A stretch of 64,000 bases of DNA from Candidatus Gastranaerophilales bacterium (GCA_944326485.1 CALVED010000007.1:34475-98474), one strand, 5' to 3'; positions 8,972 through 19,084 are shown, counted from the stretch's first letter. Numbers and translations are program-made. The notes: generated from the sequence alone by a model not told the origin.

Positions 8972-10219
8972 ATGAAGATTTCTGCAATTCAGGGTCCTTC
9001 GTATGCTTTTCGTGGCATTGAAAAAAAGGACAATAAAAATTACTCAAACTTTGCAATTAATGGGGCAGGTAGCGGTATAGGCAAGAATATGCTTAGACAA
9101 TATTTACTTGCAAAATTTGCAGCAAAAGGCGTTTGGAGCAAATGGGATGAACTTTCACGTATTTATTCAAAACAAAATTTAGTTATTTTAAATATGGGAT
9201 CTATGGGATTAAAAGGTGATAAAAAAATAGCAGACTTAGATGATAAAGTTATTCTTGAACAAATTAAGCACGGAAATGTACTTGGAGATCTTCCTGATTC
9301 TATAAAACTTAGTATCGCAAGAGAAGGAGAAAAAGACGATATTAAAGATACAAGGGAAGTTTTTCTTATTGCTGAGTCAGAAAGAGGACGAGAAAAAATA
9401 AAACTTGAAGCAACAAGAGATCCAATAACTTGGTCTCAATATAATGCTCAAATAGTTGTAGATACTACGGGTGCCAATACAACAAAAGAAAAATTACAAA
9501 AACATTTGGGTGGAACTGTAAAATATGCTGTTTTATCTGCTCCTTCAAAAAATTCAGATATGCTTACAATTGTTCCGGGAGTAAATAATGAAAGATTAAA
9601 AGATATTGATGAAAATGGAAATGTTGTATCTGCTGCCAGTTGTACTACAACTTGTGTTGCACCATATATAAAATTATTTGAAAATGAATTTGGCATAGAA
9701 AGTGGTTTTATTGATACTACACATGCTGCTACCGGATCACAAAATATTGCAGATAAGGCAAATGCCGGTGCTGAATCAAAAAATAGAGGTACTATTGATG
9801 CAATGATTCCTACATCAACAGGTGCGGCTAAAGCAATAGGGCTAGTTATAGATTCCAAAGAAGGCGGTAAAATTCCTTTAGATGGCATGGCAACAAGGGT
9901 GCCGACAGAAGATGGATCAATGGCTATAATTACTCTAAAATTAAAACAAAAAACAACATTAGAAAGAATATATTCTACATTGGCAAAAGCTGAAATGAAT
10001 CCTGAATATAAAAATTTGATAGCAAGAGCACCTTTAGGTTCAACGTCTAGAGATGTTGTAAATAGGATAGAAAGCGGTCTTTATATTCCTGAAGCTATAA
10101 AATTAACAAATGGTGATTTATTATCAATAAAAGTATATTATGATAATGAATTTGGATATACGAGAAGTTTGGCAACCCTTACCGGTCAAATAGGCGAACA
10201 TATAAGAGAATCAAAATAA
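8972..10219 (+). CDS. gap: Glyceraldehyde-3-phosphate dehydrogenase, divergent form with N-terminal extension
   Basis: Oxidative phosphorylation of glyceraldehyde-3-phosphate in glycolysis. It has 415 residues against about 335 in ordinary GAPDH. The extra length comes from about 25 residues before the Rossmann start, containing YAFRG at 11-15, and an insertion after GAGSGIGKN. The catalytic Cys224 and His251 keep the normal spacing of 27. PTSTGAAKAIG, LDGMATRVPT and YDNEFGYT confirm the family. The usual SCTTN reads SCTTT, and the cofactor-binding GFGRIGR reads GAGSGIGK, so coenzyme preference may differ. It is monocistronic, with its own promoter and a strong terminator. Confidence 0.93.
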   Translation: MKISAIQGPSYAFRGIEKKDNKNYSNFAINGAGSGIGKNMLRQYLLAKFAAKGVWSKWDELSRIYSKQNLVILNMGSMGLKGDKKIADLDDKVILEQIKHGNVLGDLPDSIKLSIAREGEKDDIKDTREVFLIAESERGREKIKLEATRDPITWSQYNAQIVVDTTGANTTKEKLQKHLGGTVKYAVLSAPSKNSDMLTIVPGVNNERLKDIDENGNVVSAASCTTTCVAPYIKLFENEFGIESGFIDTTHAATGSQNIADKANAGAESKNRGTIDAMIPTSTGAAKAIGLVIDSKEGGKIPLDGMATRVPTEDGSMAIITLKLKQKTTLERIYSTLAKAEMNPEYKNLIARAPLGSTSRDVVNRIESGLYIPEAIKLTNGDLLSIKVYYDNEFGYTRSLATLTGQIGEHIRESK

Positions 10220-10222
10220 AAA

Positions 10223-10255
10223 AATAAGCGGGATTGATTATTAATCCCGCTTATT
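10223..10255 (+). terminator. Strong intrinsic terminator of the GAPDH gene
   Basis: 13-bp perfect stem with arms AATAAGCGGGATT and AATCCCGCTTATT and a 7-nt loop, just after the stop codon. Confidence 0.85.
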
Positions 10256-10293
10256 TGTATAAAAATTTTTATTACCCATTATAAAATAAAAAA

Positions 10294-10365
<72 letters not shown>

Positions 10366-10442
10366 TTATCTATATTTTTATATTAACAAAAAAATTTTCA
10401 TTGTAAATAGTTTTTTTAAAATAATTTATTTTCTTGTACAAA

Positions 10443-10515
10443 AGCTGATGAAGGGAATCGAACCCTTGACCTATTGATTACGAATCAATTGCTCTACCGA
10501 CTGAGCTACATCAGC
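10443..10515 (-). tRNA. tRNA-Thr(CGT)
   Basis: 73-nt cloverleaf on the minus strand. The acceptor GCTGATG pairs with CATCAGC, the anticodon stem TTGAT/ATCAA encloses a loop with CGT, and the T arm carries GGTTCGATTCC. The discriminator is T in DNA. No CCA is encoded. Confidence 0.95.
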
Positions 10516-10553
10516 ATTGTACTAATTATATTTTATATAATTCTTTTTATCAA

Positions 10554-13475
10554 TTATTTTTTTGAAAAGCGTTCTAACAAATTAGTAGAAGTATTGTTAT
10601 ATATTTGTGCTGATGTATTTATGGCTTTTGTATTATTATTTTGTCCAGCTTTGTCTTTTGGCATACGATCTTTTAAAGGTTTTTTACCGGTTAATAATCT
10701 CATAAATTTAAAATATTTACCTATAAAACCTTTTCTGTTTTCATTTTTTTCTTCATTTTTTTGAAGTTCTTCTAATGACTTTCTTCCAACAGGCATACCT
10801 ATGGATTTTCTTGTGAGAATTTCAGTTGTTAATGTGTTTGGAATAGCAACGGCAGCCATACCTTTTAATGAACTGTTATATGTTGATCTGAATGTAGCAT
10901 TAAACCAATTGATAAATAATGTTTGATAGAATAAGGCACTTAATCTTTGTATAATACGTTCATTAGCTTTTTCTTTTGCACCATCTTTATCTTCACCATC
11001 TGATTTTAACATTACCATATTATAGTTGTCTGCAACTAAAAAGGCTGAAGTTACAGCTGATGATGCAAGTTTTGACATCATTGCCAAATCAGTATTTTTA
11101 TTACTAGATTGAGTAACTCCGTTGAATGATTTTTCAACAACGGTATTTACATATCTGGATAAATCATTTTTGGCCTTATCTAATGCATTTTTTGCTTTTT
11201 CAATTTCAATTGCAGAACCTGTTGTATTTGCTTTTTCTAATGCTTCAAGAGCTTTTCTATAAGGAAGAGTTTGTTTCTGTAATTTTTCCATTGCATTAGC
11301 GAAAATAACTTGGCTGGTTTTACCTGCTTTTGCGACTTTTTCTCCAAAAATATCAGTAACAGCCTTGTGTATTGATTGCTCGAATTGAGTTAATTCTGCT
11401 TTACCTAACGCTGCTTGTGCAGCTTTCTTTTCAACAGGTGAAACTATTATTCTTAATAAAGTACTTGTTATTTTATAAGGTAATTTCATTGCTGACATTA
11501 TAAAATTAAATGGTTGGGTTACAATGTCAACAAATGGTTTTAATTTTGTTTCTATTTGAATAGGAGTTTCTTTTGTTTTTTGTTTTATTGATTCTGTTAT
11601 TGTACTCCTTAATAATTCCATTTCTTCTTTATTTATATTAATTTTTTTATTCGTTAGAATCTCGGCAAATTTCTTAGAAACATTTGAGTACTTCATTTCA
11701 GCTATAGATGTACCCTCAAGTTCAATTGCCGTAGTTACTGTCTCTGTTATTTGTTTTAATTCTTTATCGGTAAAAGTTCTTCCTTTTTCTTTTAATATAT
11801 TTATAGCTTCGTTTGCTACATCTTTTGATTTAGATATATCAAAAGAACCTTTATACATTCTTAAGATACCTTCAGCTGTTTGTCTTCCATATTTTTGTCT
11901 TATAAAATCATGGCCTTCTGCAATTTCTTTACATCCTGCATCTTTTAGGCTTTTGCAAATTTTTTCAAATTCACTTTGCGGAAGTTCAAAATCTTTGAAT
12001 GCTAATGGATTGTATATTTTCTTTTTACAATAATCACCAATTCCTTTAATACCTTTTACTAAAGAACTGTTTTTGGTATAAGAACTATTTTTTATAAAGC
12101 TTAATATAAATCCGCCTGCAACAAGAATACCAACACCTTTTTTAAATGTGTTAAAGTTAATTAAAGCTTTTCTTTCTGTTTTTTGTGAGTCTTTTTGATT
12201 TTTATCGTTAGAGCTGTTTTGAGATTTTTGTTCTGCATTATTATTTATTGTTTTTGCCTCATTTGAAGCTTTAAAACTAGTAAATACTTTTGGGGCATTT
12301 TCACTTTCCATAATAAATGGAATTTGTTTATTTGAACTGTTATTTTGTTTTACATTATTAGATGATTGATTTTCAGTTGCTTTAGTTGCACTTTTTTTGA
12401 AACTAAATAATTTTTTCTTTTCTGGTTCTTCTTTTTCTTTTTTATTGTATTCTTTAGCTTTTTCTTTCGTTAAGAAGAAAATTGGTTTACCTAAACGTTT
12501 TCTTGAAGTTATTTCTGAGAACAGTACTGTAGCTGCTGAGGTTAATGGAGTAAACCAAGGAATAGTATTTACTTGTTTTGTAAATGCACCAAATGTAAGT
12601 AATTGAATATATGCTGTTGTAAATACTCTTGAAATTTCTTGCTTTCTTCTTTCCATTGCTTCTTTCTTAGAGTCTTCTTTTTTATCTCCGCATAAAACTG
12701 ATAAGTTATATGCATCATTAGCAAGAAAGGCTACAGGTATTAACCCTGTAATAATCCTGTTTAAAGGTCTTTCATATGCCGTATTAAAATTACCGGTATG
12801 TTTATCAAAAAATTTATTACTTACTTTATATAAACTTTCTTTTATGTACTCATTAGCTTCTTTGACCAGTTGTTGTGCTTGAGGATTGTCATCTGTTTTA
12901 TTTAATTGTTGGAATAAATACTCAGTTGTTACACCTTTTTCTTTTGCAAACTTTGCAACAGTATCTTTTGTTTTATCAAAGATACCTTTTATCATATCTG
13001 TTTTTTCGTCAAGTTCGTTTAACTTTCTTGGAATTCTAAGTAAAGGTTTTTTATATAAATTAGTAGCACCTTCTTTTAATGCCGGTATATTTTGGGCTCT
13101 TTTTAATACCCAGCTAACTGCATATAAAGGTAAATTGACAAACGGAAATATAATGTTTTCAACTAAAGCTTGTCCTACTCCTTTTTCGTGAATAGAAAGA
13201 GCTCCTTTTTCCAATGTGAACCTGGAGCTCTTTTTTAATATTTCTGAGGAGGTTACTAATTTGCCGACCTTTTGTCCTAATCTTTCTCCGATATTGCCAT
13301 AATGTTGTGAAAATACATTTAGAATTTGTCTATCTGCTTCTGTTATTAGAGTGGCCGGTGCTCCTTTAAAACTTATTTCTTTTTTACGGGAAGAGAAGTT
13401 TGTTGAAAGATTTGCATTTTTTTTAATCTTTCCCTTATTTGATATATTTATCATTTTCGGGGTAATTGTATTCAT
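10554..13475 (-). CDS. Large lineage-specific protein with internally duplicated membrane module
   Basis: 973 residues; I recognise no known family. The N-terminal 40 residues are basic and low-complexity and include ISFKG at 34-38. Two copies of a module can be aligned. Copy A (about 110-340) ends with AFLANDAYN, a charged stretch, a tyrosine/phenylalanine-rich hydrophobic helix and EITSRKRLGKP. Copy B (about 655-900) ends with AFLVADNYN, a similar charged stretch and EILTRKSIGMP. Between them lies a disordered Asn/Ser/Lys-rich linker (355-435) and a hydrophobic helix at about 445-461. Several hydrophobic helices suggest membrane association. It is monocistronic on the minus strand, upstream of the two tRNAs. 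Function unknown. Confidence 0.8.
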   Translation of the reverse strand: MNTITPKMINISNKGKIKKNANLSTNFSSRKKEISFKGAPATLITEADRQILNVFSQHYGNIGERLGQKVGKLVTSSEILKKSSRFTLEKGALSIHEKGVGQALVENIIFPFVNLPLYAVSWVLKRAQNIPALKEGATNLYKKPLLRIPRKLNELDEKTDMIKGIFDKTKDTVAKFAKEKGVTTEYLFQQLNKTDDNPQAQQLVKEANEYIKESLYKVSNKFFDKHTGNFNTAYERPLNRIITGLIPVAFLANDAYNLSVLCGDKKEDSKKEAMERRKQEISRVFTTAYIQLLTFGAFTKQVNTIPWFTPLTSAATVLFSEITSRKRLGKPIFFLTKEKAKEYNKKEKEEPEKKKLFSFKKSATKATENQSSNNVKQNNSSNKQIPFIMESENAPKVFTSFKASNEAKTINNNAEQKSQNSSNDKNQKDSQKTERKALINFNTFKKGVGILVAGGFILSFIKNSSYTKNSSLVKGIKGIGDYCKKKIYNPLAFKDFELPQSEFEKICKSLKDAGCKEIAEGHDFIRQKYGRQTAEGILRMYKGSFDISKSKDVANEAINILKEKGRTFTDKELKQITETVTTAIELEGTSIAEMKYSNVSKKFAEILTNKKININKEEMELLRSTITESIKQKTKETPIQIETKLKPFVDIVTQPFNFIMSAMKLPYKITSTLLRIIVSPVEKKAAQAALGKAELTQFEQSIHKAVTDIFGEKVAKAGKTSQVIFANAMEKLQKQTLPYRKALEALEKANTTGSAIEIEKAKNALDKAKNDLSRYVNTVVEKSFNGVTQSSNKNTDLAMMSKLASSAVTSAFLVADNYNMVMLKSDGEDKDGAKEKANERIIQRLSALFYQTLFINWFNATFRSTYNSSLKGMAAVAIPNTLTTEILTRKSIGMPVGRKSLEELQKNEEKNENRKGFIGKYFKFMRLLTGKKPLKDRMPKDKAGQNNNTKAINTSAQIYNNTSTNLLERFSKK

Positions 13476-13583
13476 CTTAATTCCTTATTTATCTTTTTGG
13501 ACATTGTATATCCTTTTGCTTTAAACATTCAAAAAAACTTTTTTGCCATTAAAACAAATAAATGTTACAATTTGTTTTATTTT

Positions 13584-14336
13584 TTATTCGGGATATCTTG
13601 AAGTCGCTTTTAATAACATTTTTGCAAGTTTATCCGCCCCTAAAAAATTCCTTGCTTCTATTTTTTTAGCTGCTTTTTCAACATCGTATTCTACAAATTT
13701 ATGTTTAATTTCGAATGTTGAATTTTCTTCATTTATATCCATAATTGCATAGCAAGATTTTGGTGATTCGCTAAATGGTCTGCCAATGCTTCCTACATTT
13801 ACAACTGTTTGATTAGTATTTGTTTGATACCCGCAAGGCATGTGTGTATGACCGCAGAAAATTATATCAGCATCTGTTCCTTTTATAATTTCTTCTATTT
13901 CTTCTATTTTCATATTTGGATATATATTTTCATTATTTTTTCTTGGTGAACCATGTACTAATAGTATTTTTATTCCAAATAATGTTATTTCTTTTTTCTC
14001 GGGTAAATTTTTTAAGAAATCTTTCTCTTCGGATGAAAGAATTTCGCTGTCATTTAAATATGCACTTGCCATGACTTCATTTACTTTTAAAATATCGTTT
14101 TGTGTTTTAAAAGAAAATACAGACAACATTTTGTCTGTATTCCCTTGAATTATGTAGAAATCTTTTGATGTCGTTAGTTCTTTTATCTTAGAAATTGTTT
14201 TGGAAGGTTCTGGACCTGCCATTGCTATATCCCCAAGACAAAATATTTTTTCACAATTTTCTAATTTAATATCTTTTAAAACACTTTCTAAAGCATCCAT
14301 ATTGCCATGAATATCAGAAATAATTGCTATTTTCAT
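13584..14336 (-). CDS. Calcineurin-like metallophosphoesterase (YfcE/MJ0936-type)
   Basis: Cytosolic two-metal phosphodiesterase or phosphatase. The 250 residues show every metal-ligand motif of the family in order: DIHGN (Asp8, His10), CLGDIA, QGNTD, LLVHGSPR and FCGHTHMP. The extra length beyond the ~180-residue YfcE type comes from an inserted helical stretch and a lysine-rich C-terminal tail ending KMLLKATSRYPE. The physiological substrate cannot be inferred. It is transcribed divergently from ispG with a 91-bp shared upstream region. Confidence 0.9.
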   Translation of the reverse strand: MKIAIISDIHGNMDALESVLKDIKLENCEKIFCLGDIAMAGPEPSKTISKIKELTTSKDFYIIQGNTDKMLSVFSFKTQNDILKVNEVMASAYLNDSEILSSEEKDFLKNLPEKKEITLFGIKILLVHGSPRKNNENIYPNMKIEEIEEIIKGTDADIIFCGHTHMPCGYQTNTNQTVVNVGSIGRPFSESPKSCYAIMDINEENSTFEIKHKFVEYDVEKAAKKIEARNFLGADKLAKMLLKATSRYPE

Positions 14337-14427
14337 TTTTTTTATCCCTATTTTTACAATAATTTCAGAATCTTATAATTTGTATTACAATTAATACAAG
14401 TATAATTTTAGCAGGAATTAAAAATTT

Positions 14428-15483
14428 ATGATAGAAAGAAGAAAGTCAAAACAAATTCAAATTGGAAATGTAAAAATTGGCGGTGATGCTTTAATTAGTG
14501 TACAGTCAATGACAAATACCGATACAAGAGATGTGAAATCTACCTTAAAACAAATTTACAATTTGGCTGAATCGGGTTGTGAAATTGTTCGTTTGGCAAT
14601 ATTAAATCAGGAAGCGGCTGATGCAGTAAGAGAAATTAAGAAAAAATCACCAGTTCCTCTTATTGCAGATATTCATTTTGATTATAGATTAGCTATTAGA
14701 TGTATTGAAAATGGAATTGATGCATTAAGATTAAATCCAGGTAACATAGGTAAAGAAGAAAATATAAAAAAAGTTGTTTCTTTGGCAAAGACAAATAATA
14801 CTCCAATCAGGATAGGAATTAATGGTGGTTCTTTAGAAAAAGATTTAGAAGCTTTAGATATACCGTTGCATGAAAAAATGGTAAAAAGTGCATTAAGACA
14901 CATTAAAATATTAGAAGATAATAATTTTGATCAAATAAAGGTTTCATTAAAGTCTAGTGATGTTCTAACAACAATTGAAGCATATAGGTTAATTGCTAAT
15001 AAAATAGTTTATCCTCTTCATCTTGGAGTTACTGAAGCTGGAACATATAATGGCGGGATTATTAAATCTGCTGTCGGTTTAGGTACTTTACTTGCAGAAG
15101 GTATAGGTGATACTATTAGAGTTTCTTTAACAGATTCTCCTATAGAAGAGGTAAAGGCAGGCTTTATGATTTTAAAGTCTCTTGGTATAAGAAAGAAAGG
15201 CATTAACTTTGTTTCTTGTCCAACTTGCGGTAGAACTCAAATAGATTTAATTTCGCTGGCTAAAGAAGTTGAAAATCGTTTGGAAAATTTTGATAAACCT
15301 TTAACTATTGCAGTTATGGGCTGTGCAGTAAATGGTCCTGGAGAAGCTAAACATGCTGATTATGGTATTGCAGGTGGTATTAAAGAAGGTTATATATTTA
15401 AAAAAGGGCAAATTATTAAACGTCTGCCCGAAGAGAAATTGGTTGACGAATTTATAAATCTCATACAAATGGAGAATGTATAA
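14428..15483 (+). CDS. ispG: (E)-4-hydroxy-3-methylbut-2-enyl diphosphate synthase
   Basis: Iron-sulfur enzyme of the MEP isoprenoid pathway, converting MEcPP to HMBPP. At 351 residues it is the compact bacterial form: a TIM barrel (PLIADIHFD, IRIGINGGSLE, LHLGVTEAG) followed by the cluster domain. Cluster ligands Cys264, Cys267 and Cys299 and the acidic ligand Glu306 (CPTCGRTQ and GCAVNGPGEA) are all present. It is preceded by AT-rich sequence with TATAAT-like elements. It needs an electron donor such as ferredoxin or flavodoxin, not encoded here. Confidence 0.97.
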   Translation: MIERRKSKQIQIGNVKIGGDALISVQSMTNTDTRDVKSTLKQIYNLAESGCEIVRLAILNQEAADAVREIKKKSPVPLIADIHFDYRLAIRCIENGIDALRLNPGNIGKEENIKKVVSLAKTNNTPIRIGINGGSLEKDLEALDIPLHEKMVKSALRHIKILEDNNFDQIKVSLKSSDVLTTIEAYRLIANKIVYPLHLGVTEAGTYNGGIIKSAVGLGTLLAEGIGDTIRVSLTDSPIEEVKAGFMILKSLGIRKKGINFVSCPTCGRTQIDLISLAKEVENRLENFDKPLTIAVMGCAVNGPGEAKHADYGIAGGIKEGYIFKKGQIIKRLPEEKLVDEFINLIQMENV

Positions 15484-15541
15484 ATATTGCATTCTCTAAA
15501 AAAATAGGCTATCATGATATTAATATAAAGGGGATTCTTAT

Positions 15542-15844
15542 ATGAAAAAGATAGTTTTAATATTATCAATATTTTTAGCAACTTCTTTGACTGCGAATGC
15601 TTATGTTGATAGTCAATATACATCAAGTGAACAATTTTTAGTAAATACAGGATATTCCGCTGAAGCGGCAAGGGTTCTTGGGATAGTTAACCAAGATCCA
15701 TACAGAGAACCTGAAGTTGAGGGTAAGAATCCTAAAGATATAGCAAGAAGAGTATATCATTATATTGTACCCGGACAAAATGGTGATTTGGATTTCTACA
15801 ATCATTCCGGCAGCTTTAATGGATGGAGTTGGAAAGATTACTAA
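15542..15844 (+). CDS. Small secreted protein of unknown function
   Basis: 100 residues. A Sec signal peptide (MKK, a hydrophobic core, cleavage after TANA) leaves an ~80-residue mature protein rich in Tyr, Asp and Gly, with no cysteine. It ends NGWSWKDY. AAAGGGG upstream supports the start. It is a single gene between ispG and a strong terminator. I do not recognise a family; it is probably periplasmic. Confidence 0.75.
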   Translation: MKKIVLILSIFLATSLTANAYVDSQYTSSEQFLVNTGYSAEAARVLGIVNQDPYREPEVEGKNPKDIARRVYHYIVPGQNGDLDFYNHSGSFNGWSWKDY

Positions 15845-15862
15845 AAAGAATATTTCTATATT

Positions 15863-15894
15863 AAAAAAGAGAAGCTTTATTGCTTCTCTTTTTT
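15863..15894 (+). terminator. Intrinsic terminator after the small secreted-protein gene
   Basis: 13-bp perfect stem with arms AAAAAAGAGAAGC and GCTTCTCTTTTTT and a 6-nt loop. The T-run lies inside the 3' arm. It ends just before repeat copy 3. Confidence 0.85.
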
Positions 15895-15902
15895 GTTTAG
15901 TT

Positions 15903-16084
15903 GTCCTAGAAAAAAGTTACGATAAGCTGAAAGTGTGAGTGAATTTTTTTTACAAAACGAACCAAAAACTTTGTTTTTGAGTGAGCTTGTATCCGTAGTT
16001 AAACGAAGGTGAGCAGAGTTTCCAAAAGGTGAGTACTTTGTTAGTGAGGATGACTCTGTAACAAAGTGCGATACTAGATTAAAT
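15903..16084 (+). repeat. Dispersed 183-bp three-hairpin repeat, copy 3
   Basis: 182 bp, loop orientation A. Changes at the 5' end (GTCCTAG, AAAAAAGTTAC) weaken hairpin 1, while hairpins 2 and 3 are intact. It lies between the convergent ends of the small secreted-protein gene and nuoN, directly behind a conventional terminator, so it is not needed for termination there. Confidence 0.92.
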
Positions 16085-16127
16085 ATTTTTCAACCAGTAT
16101 AAATTAGTAAATAAATTTGATACCGGA

Positions 16128-17564
16128 TTAAATGTAATAAGCTGTAATTTGTGATAATTTTATTAACATATCGGGATATATACAAATTAATATTGTAATT
16201 AGAGCACAAATATATAATATAACTTTTTCTTTATGAAATTTATGATTTAAATTTATATTATTTTGCTGTTTATCGAATAATATTTTTATTATTTTAATGT
16301 AAATGAATATAGAAATAACAGATGCCAGTAATGTTGCAAGAAGTATTAATAAAAAGATTGTATTAGTTCTTATAATTGCTGTAAATATATATAATTTTGC
16401 AATAAATCCGCTTGTAGGTGGAAGTCCTGCAAGTGCAATAAGACAGATAATTAATGCTATAGAATAATAAGGATGTTTATAATATAAACCTTTATAATCA
16501 TCAATATTATCTGTATTATATTCTTTATTATATATAATAGAGGCTGACCAAACTCCGATATTTATAAATATGTATGTAAATATATAAAATAATACACTTG
16601 ATAGAGCATATACATTAGAAACACTTATAGTTAGAAGGATAAATCCAGAGTGTATTATAGAACTATATGCGTAAAATCTTTTTATATTTGTTTGTTTTAT
16701 TGCTCCAATTGAAGCATATATTATACTTATAAAGGCAACAAATGCTGTAATTATTTGTAATATAGGGCTATATTGAAATATATATACAAATAATCTTGAG
16801 ATAAAAGCTGTAGCAGCTATTTTAGGAATTAACGATATAAATGTACAAGTAGTGTATGTAGATCCTTCATATACATCTATTATCCAATTTGAAAATGGGA
16901 TACATCCAAGTTTAAATATAGCACCAACTATTATTAGTAATGAGGCAGTAATAAATAAAATATTTATTGGTTGTGTAAGTAATATTTCATTTATTTCTTC
17001 AATATTTATATTACCAAAAATACCGTATAAATAGGATATTCCGAATAAGAATAATATTGTTGCACTTGCTGATGTTATTAAATATTTTAAAGAAGCTTCT
17101 TTACTTTTGTGATTTTTTCTAAATCCTGTCAAAAAATAACAAGACATAGTTAGAAGTTCCATTGATACAAATGCTGTTAAAAAGTCATTAGCTGATATTA
17201 ATAAAAGACTTGCAAGTGTTGCACTTTGTATTATTGCAAAATATTCAAATGTTCTTTTTCTTTTTTCCCGTAACATAGAAGATGATACTAATATAACTAA
17301 TAAGTTTGATATTAGTATCATTATTTTAAATATTATAGTGTAAGTGTTTGATAATAAACTATTATTATATGAAAAATAGGTTGGATTTATTTGCATAAAA
17401 GCCATTGAAATTATGGCTGATAAGATGCCTATTATATTAATTATTCTTGCTTTTTTATATGTATTTTTATTTATAAAAAAAGATAAAATTATATTTAATA
17501 AAATAAATATAACAATGATTAATTCAGGCAAAAAAGCATTTTTTATGTCATTAATTATTATCAC
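16128..17564 (-). CDS. nuoN: NADH-quinone oxidoreductase subunit N
   Basis: Antiporter-like membrane subunit of the complex I proton pump. 478 residues with about 14 hydrophobic segments. The antiporter family lysines and glutamates are visible, for example MELLTMSCY (the conserved TM5 Glu) and KLGCIPFSNWIIDVYEG in the middle, plus GLPPTSGF near the end. It is the last gene of the operon and overlaps the nuoM stop by 1 nt, so translation is coupled. Repeat copy 3 lies beyond its stop. Confidence 0.95.
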   Translation of the reverse strand: MIIINDIKNAFLPELIIVIFILLNIILSFFINKNTYKKARIINIIGILSAIISMAFMQINPTYFSYNNSLLSNTYTIIFKIMILISNLLVILVSSSMLREKRKRTFEYFAIIQSATLASLLLISANDFLTAFVSMELLTMSCYFLTGFRKNHKSKEASLKYLITSASATILFLFGISYLYGIFGNINIEEINEILLTQPINILFITASLLIIVGAIFKLGCIPFSNWIIDVYEGSTYTTCTFISLIPKIAATAFISRLFVYIFQYSPILQIITAFVAFISIIYASIGAIKQTNIKRFYAYSSIIHSGFILLTISVSNVYALSSVLFYIFTYIFINIGVWSASIIYNKEYNTDNIDDYKGLYYKHPYYSIALIICLIALAGLPPTSGFIAKLYIFTAIIRTNTIFLLILLATLLASVISIFIYIKIIKILFDKQQNNINLNHKFHKEKVILYICALITILICIYPDMLIKLSQITAYYI

Positions 17565-19084
17565 TAAAATCCTCCTATAATATTGAAATTAATTATAGAA
17601 TATTCTGATAATATATTAGTTGTATATGTTGGGAATATTCCTAAATATAAGATAAAAATAATAATTACAATTAATATTATTTTTTGATGTATATTTATGT
17701 CTTTTACTTGATTGTATTTTTTATTTAATTCTCCAAAAAATGTACTATGGTAAATTTTTAATATGTATATGCAAGAAAAAATTAGAGATAATAATGCAAT
17801 AAGTGTTGAAATTTTAACATCAATAATACTTTCAATTTGAGAGGTAAATGCTCCTATAAAGCATAAAAATTCTGCAATAAAACCTGATAGAAGAGGAACA
17901 CCCATTGCAGAGAGTATAATAGGTATGGATAAGAACATAAGTACAGGCATTTTTTCTCCTAAACCTTTTATTTTTAGTATATTCTTTGTTCCGCATTTTA
18001 TATAAATTATTCCTGCAATTGTGAATAATCCTGCACTAATAAAAGCATGAGAAATTAATTGGAATATTGCACCTGTTATTCCTGTCTCAGTTAATGAAGC
18101 TGCACCAAGAAGGAATATGCCCATTGCTGATATTGATGAATATGCTATTATCCTTTTTATATCTTTCTGGTTAATTGCACATATACTTCCATAGATTATA
18201 TTTACCACTCCCAATATTATTATTAATGGAGCGAAAATAATAAATGTATCATTTAATACTTGCATATTAAATCTTAATATACCGTATGCACCAACTTTTA
18301 ATAATATAGACGATAATATTATGCTTACAGGTGTTTCTGCTTGTGAGTGAACATCTGCAAGCCAACTGTGTAACGGTATTATTGGAAGTTTTACTCCGAA
18401 GCCTATTAGGAAAAATAAAAAAATTATATATTTTATTTTATTATCTATATTTGAGATATCAATATTATAAAAATCTGCATTTAATGTTCCTGTATTTATG
18501 AAGTTTAAAATATATAGTAACAAAATTCCTAAAAGTATAAATATACTTCCCAAAAATGTATATATAATAAATTTTTCGGCTATTTTAATTTTATTTCCGC
18601 TTCCCCATTTTAATAAAATTATATACATTGGAATTAATTCAAGTTCCCAAAATAAGAAGAACAAAAACATGTCTTTTGCACATAAAATTCCAAGTACGGC
18701 TGTTTCTATTATTAATATTAATGAATAATATAGTTTATAAGAATGTTTTATCATTTTTTTACTTAAGAAAACGGTAATTAAAAATATTATGGAAGTTAAT
18801 CCAACAAGTAATATTGATAATGCATCAACAGAAAAACTTGCGTTTAAGCCTATTGTTTCTACCCAATCAGAGTTAAAAATTTTTAAGTTGGATTCCAGAT
18901 GATTACCCATATTTGTATAGTCGAAAGTTATTAATAAGAAAGTTGTAAATATAAAATGTATTATGGAAAATATTTTTGTACTTCTTCTTATAACTTTTTC
19001 TTCGCTCGATAAAATGGGACTCATTAATATTATTGAAAATATTATTGGTGAAAATATTAAAATCGGAAGTATATAGTTTTGCAT
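17564..19084 (-). CDS. nuoM: NADH-quinone oxidoreductase subunit M
   Basis: Antiporter-like membrane subunit of complex I. 506 residues, about 14 transmembrane helices. Family motifs include LFFLFWELELIPMY (TM5 Glu), KLPIIPLHSWLADVHSQAE (the broken-helix Lys/His region) and AYSSISAMG. The protein is full length. It overlaps nuoL upstream and nuoN downstream by 1 nt each. Confidence 0.96.
   Translation of the reverse strand: MQNYILPILIFSPIIFSIILMSPILSSEEKVIRRSTKIFSIIHFIFTTFLLITFDYTNMGNHLESNLKIFNSDWVETIGLNASFSVDALSILLVGLTSIIFLITVFLSKKMIKHSYKLYYSLILIIETAVLGILCAKDMFLFFLFWELELIPMYIILLKWGSGNKIKIAEKFIIYTFLGSIFILLGILLLYILNFINTGTLNADFYNIDISNIDNKIKYIIFLFFLIGFGVKLPIIPLHSWLADVHSQAETPVSIILSSILLKVGAYGILRFNMQVLNDTFIIFAPLIIILGVVNIIYGSICAINQKDIKRIIAYSSISAMGIFLLGAASLTETGITGAIFQLISHAFISAGLFTIAGIIYIKCGTKNILKIKGLGEKMPVLMFLSIPIILSAMGVPLLSGFIAEFLCFIGAFTSQIESIIDVKISTLIALLSLIFSCIYILKIYHSTFFGELNKKYNQVKDINIHQKIILIVIIIFILYLGIFPTYTTNILSEYSIINFNIIGGF

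Noticed and set aside
10474..10764. Plus-strand frame over tRNA-Thr and the end of the 973-residue gene
   Set aside because: It crosses a clear tRNA and is antisense to a long coding region.
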